Positions 53,212-61,327 of a stretch of DNA of 64,000 nt are shown here, piece after piece. The position numbers were made by a program, and so were the translations under genes. Under the pieces are notes generated by a model. It did no database searches and was not told where the DNA came from. It worked only from the letters and a program-made list of their open reading frames with translations. The stretch lies in NCBI RefSeq assembly GCF_000186345.1, contig NC_014962.1, positions 1,550,001 to 1,614,000 on the forward strand. The letters are read 5' to 3'. Position 1 is the first letter of the stretch. Every line of letters begins with the position of its first letter. The DNA comes from Isosphaera pallida ATCC 43644 (GTDB taxonomy: Bacteria > Planctomycetota > Planctomycetia > Isosphaerales > Isosphaeraceae).

Positions 53212-56200
53212 TTGGGAAGGCTCAAGACATACGCTCTCCTCATGACGGCTGGCGCGTGGGGGCCTTTGGCCACCTCCCCGTCGGTCCAGGCCCAGGTCGC
53301 CGCTAGAGGCGAGGCGGCCCCTTCCGCGTCGGCACGCCCGGCGGCTCCGGTGCCCCCAATCGAGTATCTCAAGGCCGGAGCGCAGCTCTACAACGCGAGC
53401 AAGTTCGACTTGGCGGCCAAGTATCTCCAGGCGGCCCACGACTATCGTGACCAACTCACTCCCGAGGAACGTGAGGTGCTGCAGGATTACCTTGACGCCT
53501 ATCGGGAGGCCACTGGCAAGAGCGTGACCGCCGCCGCGGCGAGTCCCGCTCTCAAGCGGGACGTCCAGATCCGCACCACGTCGGCCGGTTCGGAAAAGTC
53601 CCGCGCGATGGAACTGCTTGGCCGAGCCCGGCGCGAGTTGACCCTAGGCCGTCCCGAGGAGGCCAAGGCGTTGGCCCGCGAAGCGATGACCCTCAATGTC
53701 AGCTTCGCCCCAGGCGAGGATAGCCCTGAAGTGGTGATGCGCGACATCGAGCAGGCCGCCACCGTGCCGGCGACCCGCGGCGGCACCACCGACGAAAAAC
53801 AAAAGGGCCGATGGCTGCTCAAAACCGCGCGTGAGCAGATGGCGATGGGCAACCTCGAGGCCGCCGCCGAGAAGCTCGCCGAAGTCGAACGCATGTCGGT
53901 CAAATGGGGTCTGTTCGACGACACGCCCGCCAAGGTGCGCAAAGATCTTGAAAAAATGATGAAGCGGGTCGGTTCCAACGCCGCGCCCGGCGGTTCGAAC
54001 ACGTCCGGTCGCAAAGACTTGGAGCAGGCCCGCGATCGTCTGCGTCAAGCCCGCGCTGCGTTGGACTCGAACGACCTAGACAAGGCCGAGGAGATTGCCC
54101 GCGAAGTCGAATCGTGGAACCTCAAATACGGCGTGTTCGAGGATCATCCTCTCAAGGTGATGGCCGCGGTCAAGGCGTTGCGCCAACGTGACGAGATGCG
54201 TGGTTTGGGCAGCAAAGCGACCCGTCCCACCGAGGGCATCTATCGAACCTTGGTCGAGCAGGCACGGGAACGGATTGCCCAGGGCAAGCTCGACGAGGCC
54301 GAGGAACTGGCCCGCAAGGCCAAATCGATCAACGCCTATCCCCCCGTCACGGCGGATCGGGCCGAGTCGGTCCTTTATGACCTGGCGTTGCTTCGCGCCA
54401 AGGCGGAGAAGGAGGGGAAGGTCGCCGAGCCCATGAGTACTCGGCTTGAACGCGAGGCCAATGAATTGCTGGCTCAGGGCAAGCGCGAGGAGGCCGCGGC
54501 CAAGTTCGCCGAAGCCGACCGGATGTTGGCTCAGGAAACCGGCCGTCCTCAGGTGGGCGAGCCGTCTCTGAGCGAGGAACCAGCTCCTACCAGCAAGGTG
54601 GACGCCCAGGTGGTAACCGTGACGACATCCGAACCTCAAGAGGGTGACCAAGCTGTCGAGAATGCCACTAGGACGGCCGCGTTGGCGTTGGATGATCCAG
54701 ACGTGTCCGATCCGGTTGATCTCAAGGATGAACCGCTGCCTCAACCCATCGAGGATTTTGCCGACGCAGACGACTCGACCAAAACTGACAACGCCGCGAT
54801 GGAACAGGCTCAAGCCCTGCTGAAAGCCGGCAACTTCGCTGCTGCCCGCGCCAAGGCCAAGGAAGCCATGAGTCGTCCCGAGCTGGCTGAGGCCGCCGAG
54901 GATCTGATGGCCCAGATTGGTCTGGCCGAGCAAGCCGCCGCTTTGAGCCTGTATGAGAATGCGTTGGCCGTGATGCGTCAGGGCGACTTCCCTCGGGCCA
55001 AGGCGATGCTGGAGGAGGTTCTGGCCTCTCAGGCCGAGTTGGACCCCGCTCTCCACGACCGCATCCGTCAAATGCTTGAACGGATCGTCGTCCCTGACGC
55101 CAACGGTGATAAGAACGTGGCCGAAGGTCAAACCGCGGTGACCAATGGTTCTAAGCCGGTTAGCCTCGAGGACGCTGAGACCATCCGGGTCCAACGGCTC
55201 AACGCCGAGGTCGGCGAGGCGGTGGCCAAGGCCCGACGTATGTTGGAGGTCGATCCCGACCAGTCGATCCGCATCCTTGAAGAGACCCTGACTCGGGTTC
55301 AAAGCGAACCGGTTTCTCCCTCCGCTTCCCGCGCGATGGTCCGACGAGTCGAGGTCGCCCTGGAGCTGGCCCGCCGCGACAAGGCCGAGTTTGACGCGCG
55401 GATGAAGGACGCCAACGAACGGGCGGCCATCGAACGCAAGCGTCTGCGGATTCTCGAAGCCGAGAAGGCCAAGCTGGAGCAATTCGGCGAGTTGATGACC
55501 AAGGCGACCGAGGCTCTGAACAACAACCAATACGTCGAAGCCGAAGCGTTTGCCAAAAAGGCGTTGGAAATCGACCCCAACGACGTAACCGCCACCGCGT
55601 TGATCTGGAAGGCGCAGTTCGAGCGGCGATACAAGACCGACGAAGAGACCCGCTCGCTCAAGGAGAAGTCGTTCGTCACCGCCATGCAGGAACTCGACAA
55701 GGCGTTCATCGTCCCTGACGATGTGCAGACCCGGTCGATCTCCTACCCCGAGACCTTCGCCGACCTGACCAAGAAGCGTCGCGAAGCTCAAGAACGCATG
55801 GCCTACCGCAAGCCGGAATCGACCCTGGCGATTGAGCGCAAGCTCAACGAGCCAATCACCATCAATGTTGATAAGCAACCGCTTGCGCAAGCGATGGAGT
55901 TCATCCGCAATTACACCGGTTTGAACGTGGTGATTGACCCCAAGGCGCTGGCGGCCGAGGGTCTCACGATGGAGTCGCCGGTGACCCTGCACGCCAACGA
56001 CATCCGGCTCAAGAACGCTCTGCGTTACATGCTGGAACCCCTGGGGTTGACCTACCGGGCTGAGGAGGAAGTGCTGCTGATCACCTCACCCCAGTCCAAC
56101 ACCGCACGGTTGAGAACGGAAACCTACTACGTTGGCGATCTGGTCTTGGGACCCAACCAGCCCCGTAACGCTTTGGACGGCAACACCCAACTGGCCTCAG

Positions 56201-57666
56201 CCACCAGCGATCCGATGCTCAATCCGGTCACGACCAACACGATGGCTCAAACCCCCTTTGGTCAGGTGCCGGCGTCCAGTCTCAACGGTAACGCTGGATC
56301 GGCCAACGGCCTGCCCAGCGGAACCAACATCGTCAGCACTCCGGCCACCAAGGTCGATATGACTCCGCTGATTCAACTCATCACCACCTCAATCGCGCCG
56401 GGAACCTGGAAACTCCAAAGCGACGAGTACGGCGGCCTTGGCTTTGGTCAGTTGGGTGGCGATGCCGGACTGGGTGGTGGATTGGGCGGCGATGTGGGCG
56501 GTCAAGTGGGCACGATCACGCCGTTCTTCCTCAACATCAGCTTGATTATCCGCCACACCGACGAGGTCCACGAGCAGGTGGACGACCTGCTGCGGCAGCT
56601 TCGCCGGCTCCAGGACCTGCAAATCTCGGTGGAGGTGCGGTTCATCACGGTGGACGACAACTTCTTCGAGGAAATCGGTGTGGACTTCGACTTCGAGATC
56701 CAGGACGACGTAGTGGGTCGCAAGAGTTCCTTCGCCATCCTCAATGGCACGGCGAGTGACCTGTTCATCGACCCAACTGGCGACGATGTGGTGTCGCCGT
56801 TCCTGATCAACCAGAACCGCGATAAGGCCATTGGCAAACGTCCGCTGGTGGTTGGACGAGCCGCCCCCGGCGACGCGACCAACCCGGCGACCGCCTTCAC
56901 CCCCAACCTGAACATCCCGTTCGTCAACAACACCGAGCAGGCCGCCACTCCCACCCTCGCGGGGTTCGTCCCCGGTGCCGGCGCGACCCTAGGTGTGTCG
57001 ATCCTTTCCGACTTGGAAGTCTATCTGTTCATGCGGGCGGCTCAAACCGACGTTCGCTCGAACATCATCCAGGCTCCCAAGGTGACCACCTTCAACGGAG
57101 CCTTCGCCCAGGTCGCTAGCCAAACTCAGCAGTTCTACGTCGCTAGCGTGACCCCGGTGGTTGCCTTCGGCGCAGTGGCCTTCACGCCCGACGTCCAGCC
57201 GCTGCCCATCGGTATCACCTTGAACGTCCAGCCGGTGATCACGGCGGATCGTCGCTATGTGCGGCTGTCGCTCAACCCGGTGTTCATCTCCAACGCCAGC
57301 TTCCAGCAGTTCACCGTGGCCGGCGGCGTGGGTGGCATCGGCGGCATCGGCGGCATTGGCGGTGGTGATGGAGCGCAGATTGCCACCACCATCCAATTGC
57401 CCACCTTCACCCTGTTCACGGTCAACACCACGGTCACCGTCCCCGACGGCGGCACTGTGTTGCTCGGCGGTGTGAAGACCTCTGAAGAAGAGCGACGCGA
57501 GTTCGGCGTGCCGGTCCTCTCCAAGACGCCTTACCTCAACCGCCTCTTCCGCAATATTGGCATCGGTCGGACCTCCCGCTCGATTATGATGATGGTCACC
57601 CCCCGCATCATCATCCTCGAAGAGGAGGAAGAGCGTCTGGGCATCCCACCCACCATCTCGCTCTGA
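53212..57666 (+). CDS. Giant secretin with TPR-like N-terminal region
   Basis: A predicted 1484-residue outer-membrane secretin-family protein (type II/III secretion, type IV pilus type). Start TTG at 53212 is chosen because a perfect AAAGGAGG lies 5-6 bases before it and a signal peptide (LKTYALLMTAGAWGPLATSPSVQAQ) follows. Residues about 40-700 are helical TPR-like repeats. An N0/STN-type domain is at about 878-962 (ITINVDKQPLAQAMEFI), then a Gly-rich linker near 1073-1100. The secretin domain is at about 1110-1475, with VPDGGTVLLGG near 1410 and MMVTPRIIIL near 1460. No ATPase, pseudopilin or prepilin genes are nearby, so it is an orphan. Its transported substrate is unknown; LEPR-XLL proteins are candidates only. 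Confidence 0.9.
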   Translation: MGRLKTYALLMTAGAWGPLATSPSVQAQVAARGEAAPSASARPAAPVPPIEYLKAGAQLYNASKFDLAAKYLQAAHDYRDQLTPEEREVLQDYLDAYREATGKSVTAAAASPALKRDVQIRTTSAGSEKSRAMELLGRARRELTLGRPEEAKALAREAMTLNVSFAPGEDSPEVVMRDIEQAATVPATRGGTTDEKQKGRWLLKTAREQMAMGNLEAAAEKLAEVERMSVKWGLFDDTPAKVRKDLEKMMKRVGSNAAPGGSNTSGRKDLEQARDRLRQARAALDSNDLDKAEEIAREVESWNLKYGVFEDHPLKVMAAVKALRQRDEMRGLGSKATRPTEGIYRTLVEQARERIAQGKLDEAEELARKAKSINAYPPVTADRAESVLYDLALLRAKAEKEGKVAEPMSTRLEREANELLAQGKREEAAAKFAEADRMLAQETGRPQVGEPSLSEEPAPTSKVDAQVVTVTTSEPQEGDQAVENATRTAALALDDPDVSDPVDLKDEPLPQPIEDFADADDSTKTDNAAMEQAQALLKAGNFAAARAKAKEAMSRPELAEAAEDLMAQIGLAEQAAALSLYENALAVMRQGDFPRAKAMLEEVLASQAELDPALHDRIRQMLERIVVPDANGDKNVAEGQTAVTNGSKPVSLEDAETIRVQRLNAEVGEAVAKARRMLEVDPDQSIRILEETLTRVQSEPVSPSASRAMVRRVEVALELARRDKAEFDARMKDANERAAIERKRLRILEAEKAKLEQFGELMTKATEALNNNQYVEAEAFAKKALEIDPNDVTATALIWKAQFERRYKTDEETRSLKEKSFVTAMQELDKAFIVPDDVQTRSISYPETFADLTKKRREAQERMAYRKPESTLAIERKLNEPITINVDKQPLAQAMEFIRNYTGLNVVIDPKALAAEGLTMESPVTLHANDIRLKNALRYMLEPLGLTYRAEEEVLLITSPQSNTARLRTETYYVGDLVLGPNQPRNALDGNTQLASATSDPMLNPVTTNTMAQTPFGQVPASSLNGNAGSANGLPSGTNIVSTPATKVDMTPLIQLITTSIAPGTWKLQSDEYGGLGFGQLGGDAGLGGGLGGDVGGQVGTITPFFLNISLIIRHTDEVHEQVDDLLRQLRRLQDLQISVEVRFITVDDNFFEEIGVDFDFEIQDDVVGRKSSFAILNGTASDLFIDPTGDDVVSPFLINQNRDKAIGKRPLVVGRAAPGDATNPATAFTPNLNIPFVNNTEQAATPTLAGFVPGAGATLGVSILSDLEVYLFMRAAQTDVRSNIIQAPKVTTFNGAFAQVASQTQQFYVASVTPVVAFGAVAFTPDVQPLPIGITLNVQPVITADRRYVRLSLNPVFISNASFQQFTVAGGVGGIGGIGGIGGGDGAQIATTIQLPTFTLFTVNTTVTVPDGGTVLLGGVKTSEEERREFGVPVLSKTPYLNRLFRNIGIGRTSRSIMMMVTPRIIILEEEEERLGIPPTISL

Positions 57667-57720
57667 TCCCAAACGCTCGATCTAACCGATCTGACCTGTT
57701 GAGACCAAGCTGAACGGCCT

Positions 57721-57760
57721 CCGGCCTCGACGAGGGAACCCAATCCCCCGTCGAGGCCGG
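57721..57760. terminator. Hairpin between convergent secretin and LEPR genes
   Basis: A perfect 12-bp stem CCGGCCTCGACG / CGTCGAGGCCGG with a 16-base loop lies 55 bases after the secretin stop and 82 bases before the convergent gene end. It could terminate both. Confidence 0.7.
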
Positions 57761-57842
57761 TTCGCGTTGGAAACCTCACGGCCGAGTCGTTGTGCCGGAC
57801 GACCTGGGAGTGGTCGTCATGATCCTGATCTCAGCCTCTCTC

Positions 57843-59843
57843 TCAACGACGCAGTTGACCGTGGAACCGCGACGGACGCTCAGGCGGCTCCAGACCGGGC
57901 GAACGCTTGACCGCGAAGAAACCCGTTCCCTGGCGTCCCAACACGGTCGGCACCGTGTTGCCCTTTTCGCCAAACTGGATCGCCCGGCCCCGCTGATGGG
58001 CATGGATGGAACCGGGACCCTTCAGGTCGTCGGTGGGACCAAACTGGGTCGTCCGTCCAAACACTTGGTTGGCTCCCGGATCGTAGGTGGCCGAGACCAC
58101 CGAATCGATCAGATCGCCCCGAGGAATGTACAGCGGTCCCACCGAACCCGGAGCGCGGTTGGCCTCCAGGCCGTCCACGAACGACACATAATCGAACCCA
58201 CCGGCGATCTCGGAGTTGGACAGATCGCCGGTGATCACCCCGCCGCCCACCGCACGTTGGGCCAGGATCGCCGCCGCCGTGAGAGCGTTGCCCGGTCGCG
58301 GCACGTAGCTGGTGACTCCAGTGGTCTGAGTTTGGGCGGAGGCGGGATCGACCCCCAACAGACCTTTTGTCTCGGCTGCGTCGGCCCGCAGTCGTCCAAT
58401 CGTGGTGGCGGTCACCAACCCACCAAAGCCGCCAGTAGCTGGATCGCGCGGGAAGCTGTTGGGCACCCCCGGATTGACCAGTTCCACCGCCGCGGGATAA
58501 CCCCGATCGAAATCGGGACGACCGAAGTTGGAGGCCACCCGCGCCGTGGAGACCGGGCTGTTGGCCCGGTTGTCCACCGGGGAACCTAACCCGCGGGCGA
58601 AGGTCAGCGAACCAATCGGCCCATTGACATCTAATCCAAGGCCGTCGGCGTTGCCGCCGAACTTGGCGTGAGCCAACCGGCTCATCCCGGTGAACCCGTC
58701 CTCGAACGGTCTCGCCGACCGCGATACCGTGACGTTGTGCGTCTCGCCATTGACCTTGATTCGACCCGCCGCCGGAGTTCGCAGCGCCGTGCGTCCCGTG
58801 GTGCCGACCTTGGTGAACTGGATGTTTTCCGCGGCGTTCTCGCGGGGAGCGCGGGTGATCGAGGTCGCCTCGAACGAACGCACCGGCGCATTGACCAGGA
58901 ACTCGACCGTGGGATCGACCCGAGGCGCGGTTGGCGGCGGCAGAATCCGTTGCGACCGCGCGAACTGGCCGGTCGGGTCGTTGCGCAGCGGTTGCGTCTG
59001 ACGGGCGGCGAACTCGTTCGAGTTGAACACCGTGTTGCGGATGGCGTTGAGCTTGATCCGTGGATGTGTGTGCACCAGGGGCGTGGTCGGATCGCCGATC
59101 ACCACCTGGAACGGCTTGGCCAGCGCGGCGGTGGGAGTGCCAAGGTTGGCCTGGTCGATCGTGGCCTCAATGTTGTTGAACGACAGGGTGTTCACCCCGC
59201 CCGGCAGGAAGATTTCCGGATCCACGTTGAGTTCGGCCCCCGGCGTGCGGGTCCGCGCCAACGAGAACCCATTCAGGATAATCGAATGCGCCCCGGTTTC
59301 GCCCACCAGACGGTTGAAGAACACCACGCCGTCGCTGTGCCGGAACGACGGTTCGTTGGTGTTGCCCGCGCTCTTGGGGAACGAGGAGGCGGTGGTCTGG
59401 CCGGTGATCACCGTGCGTCGGAGATCGGTCCCAACCAGTTGAATCGTGTCGATGTCGTCGTTCAAGACGCCATCGTAGGGGGTCACATCAGTGACGATGA
59501 TCGTTCCAGGCCCGTGCACCGTGATGACGTAGGTGTCGCCGTCGCGGTCCTGGCCACGGATGATCTTGCCATCGGCGTCCAATTGCAACAGCGACGCCTC
59601 GCTCGGCTTGAATCGGGGAGTCACTCGGACCGCCGGTCCTTCATGCTCGATGGTGCGAACATGAGCTGGGTCGATCAAATGATAACGACCAAAGCCGACC
59701 GTCAAGAGTAGCCTTGACTCCATCGTCTCGATGATCGGCGCGGCGTTGAGACGCCGGGACCGACCGGGTTTGTCGTGGTTGACCATCCGGGCCGCCAACC
59801 GTCCGCCGTCGGCGTCGGGGCGCGTCCGCCGCATTCCTCGCAT
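57843..59843 (-). CDS. Exported protein with LEPR-XLL-type N-terminus
   Basis: A predicted 666-residue protein not recognised beyond its N-terminus. It has a basic start and TMESRLLLTVGFG at about residues 40-52, an LEPR-XLL-type motif like that of the fasciclin protein at 21142. The rest is rich in Thr/Ser/Asn/Gly/Pro with beta-strand-like VIVTDVTPYDG-type stretches and few cysteines, typical of an extracellular repetitive or adhesin-like protein. The ATG at 59843 has GGGAGGG about 9 bases upstream; the frame to 60101 is not protein-like. It converges on the secretin gene across a hairpin. Export by that secretin is a speculation from position only. Confidence 0.78.
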   Translation of the reverse strand: MRGMRRTRPDADGGRLAARMVNHDKPGRSRRLNAAPIIETMESRLLLTVGFGRYHLIDPAHVRTIEHEGPAVRVTPRFKPSEASLLQLDADGKIIRGQDRDGDTYVITVHGPGTIIVTDVTPYDGVLNDDIDTIQLVGTDLRRTVITGQTTASSFPKSAGNTNEPSFRHSDGVVFFNRLVGETGAHSIILNGFSLARTRTPGAELNVDPEIFLPGGVNTLSFNNIEATIDQANLGTPTAALAKPFQVVIGDPTTPLVHTHPRIKLNAIRNTVFNSNEFAARQTQPLRNDPTGQFARSQRILPPPTAPRVDPTVEFLVNAPVRSFEATSITRAPRENAAENIQFTKVGTTGRTALRTPAAGRIKVNGETHNVTVSRSARPFEDGFTGMSRLAHAKFGGNADGLGLDVNGPIGSLTFARGLGSPVDNRANSPVSTARVASNFGRPDFDRGYPAAVELVNPGVPNSFPRDPATGGFGGLVTATTIGRLRADAAETKGLLGVDPASAQTQTTGVTSYVPRPGNALTAAAILAQRAVGGGVITGDLSNSEIAGGFDYVSFVDGLEANRAPGSVGPLYIPRGDLIDSVVSATYDPGANQVFGRTTQFGPTDDLKGPGSIHAHQRGRAIQFGEKGNTVPTVLGRQGTGFFAVKRSPGLEPPERPSRFHGQLRR

Positions 59844-60399
59844 CTCAGAATCCCTCCCTTCACGCGGAACTCGACCAATCGCTCCAACCCGGCCATCCCA
59901 ACTCGGCGCGATGTCCGATCGAACCATTCTGATCGTCAAACCACGACGATGCTCGGCGTTCGATCTCATCTCACCCCAAGGTGCGACGACCGACGAAACA
60001 ACGTCCTCCGCGCTCCTTGCTCCATCCTGGGGACTATCGCGGCGTTCGGTTGGAGACTGGGCTGGTAAACGGCCGCGACGCGAGCCGCTCGTCGAACCCA
60101 CGCCGAACCGACCCGACGACTCCGCCTTGACAGTCCTTCAAATCGGCCCCCGTCGCCGATCCTCCCCACCCGTCCCGCCCCGACCACTCACCTAGGTGAA
60201 CGATCGCGCTGGATGCGCCGATCCGACCCAACGGGACGAACCGCGCGGGTAGTCGTCATCCAACATCCCCCTGCGTTCGATCGGTTATGATTGAACATCG
60301 CGTCCCGGCGGTTCAGCCGATCGTCCCGGCGGTTCGCAACCCACCACCCTTGTGGATCAAGGCGTTGTTTCCATCCGCGATCACGGTATGAGGAGCCGC
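59844..60399. other. Intergenic gap, 556 bp, divergent
   Basis: This separates the minus-strand LEPR gene and the plus-strand lipoprotein gene. It contains a -10-like TATGAT (60286-60291) with a poor -35, then a 14-bp direct repeat (60301-60335). No gene is supported. Confidence 0.45.
60301..60335 (+). repeat. 14-bp direct repeat, 21-bp period
   Basis: CGTCCCGGCGGTTC occurs at 60301-60314 and 60322-60335. The 21-bp spacing is two helical turns, as in tandem operator sites. It lies just downstream of a TATGAT hexamer. Confidence 0.75.
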
Positions 60400-60624
60400 A
60401 TGAACCCTAACGATTCGCTTCCACCTAACGTTCTGCATCGTCGTGTCGCAAGGCTCGCGTGGGCTGTCATGGTTCTGTCACTTGGGACGATCGCGTGCGG
60501 TTGCGCAGGCGCGCATCGCCGTCAAGTCTACTATCCCGGCTTCGAACACGAACGTCCTTCCAACAACTGGCGAACCCCCGGCACCGTCCCGGTCCCACCG
60601 CCTCGGTTCGAGGCGGAAAACTGA
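60400..60624 (+). CDS. Small lipoprotein
   Basis: A predicted 74-residue protein. The signal segment LARLAWAVMVLSLGTIACGCAGA-like region ends in a lipobox (TIAC or CGC), giving a lipidated Cys. A short Pro/Asn-rich tail (RPSNNWRTPGTVPVPPPRF) follows. The ATG at 60400 has AGGAG about 5 bases upstream; an in-frame ATG at 60388 is the alternative. No family is recognised. It lies 36 bp ahead of the GH9 fragment and might be co-transcribed. The signal and SD support a real gene; the function is unknown. Confidence 0.7.
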   Translation: MNPNDSLPPNVLHRRVARLAWAVMVLSLGTIACGCAGAHRRQVYYPGFEHERPSNNWRTPGTVPVPPPRFEAEN

Positions 60625-60660
60625 CAATTCCGTAAGAACACACTCTTACTGAATGTAGTG

Positions 60661-61206
60661 ATGTTCATGGTCTCTCTCACAACGACACCCGTTCTGACCG
60701 TCATGTTGGTGGGAGAGGTTCCCGTCACGGATGATCCCTCCGCCGCGGTCAAACCGCCGTTCAATTACGCTGAGGCGATGCAGAAGTCGCTGTATTTCTA
60801 CGAGGCGCAGCAATCGGGGCGGCTCTCACCCAACAACCGCGTGACCTGGCGGGGCGACGCCTGTTTGACCGACGGTCAAGACCTCGGACGCGACCTCTCA
60901 GGAGGCTGGTTCGACGCGGGCGATCACTGGACCGCCAACCTCACCATGTCGTGGGCCGCGTTGTGTCTGGCCACCTCCGCCGATTTCTACCCCAAGGTCT
61001 GGAAGCGGGTCGGCCAAATGGATGAGTTACTTGAGGAACTCGTTCATGTCAATGATTACTTCGTCCGCTGCGTGCGAGAACTCGGCGACGCGGCCGAGGC
61101 GGTCCGCGACGGCGATTCCATGAAGGGTGCCTTCCTCAACAACTGCCTTCTACCCCGGATCCCCGTCTACAAGAAGGGCGTCAAGATCGGCGGCGACCCG
61201 ATTTGA
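60661..61206 (+). pseudogene. Truncated GH9 family glycosidase
   Basis: A frame of 181 codons. After a poor signal-like start, it matches the N-terminal part of family 9 endoglucanases. FNYAEAMQKSLYFYEAQQSGRL is followed by NNRVTWRGDACLTDGQDLGRDL and GGWFDAGDHW, where the Asp pair of DAGD includes the expected base of the inverting mechanism. QMDELLEELVHVNDYFVRCV follows. The rest of the (alpha/alpha)6 barrel and the catalytic acid Glu near the C-terminus are missing, as the family domain needs about 430 residues. The last 40 residues (DSMKGAFLNN onward) do not match. No remainder was found before the convergent sulfatase. It is therefore probably a decayed gene. Confidence 0.75.
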
Positions 61207-61267
61207 TCCGATGGTCTGCGTCAAGAGTCAAGATGCACCATTCCACATGGTCTTAGTTTCCATGTCC

Positions 61268-61302
61268 GTCCGTTCGCGTCACTTGGGATGACGCGAACGG
61301 AC
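61268..61302. terminator. Bidirectional hairpin terminator
   Basis: A perfect 14-bp stem GTCCGTTCGCGTCA / TGACGCGAACGGAC with a 7-base loop lies between the GH9 fragment end and the convergent sulfatase end. Confidence 0.75.
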
Positions 61303-61327
61303 CCACCAATCTTAACCTTATTCTGCG

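Noticed and set aside
52468-53454. Minus-strand 328-codon frame upstream of the secretin
   Set aside because: Ser/Arg/Pro-rich, overlaps the signal peptide region antisense, and shows no domain.
54076-55992. Minus-strand frame of 638 codons
   Set aside because: It lies antisense within the secretin gene. The secretin frame has domains and a signal peptide, and the antisense translation has no family resemblance; GC-rich genes often leave such frames.
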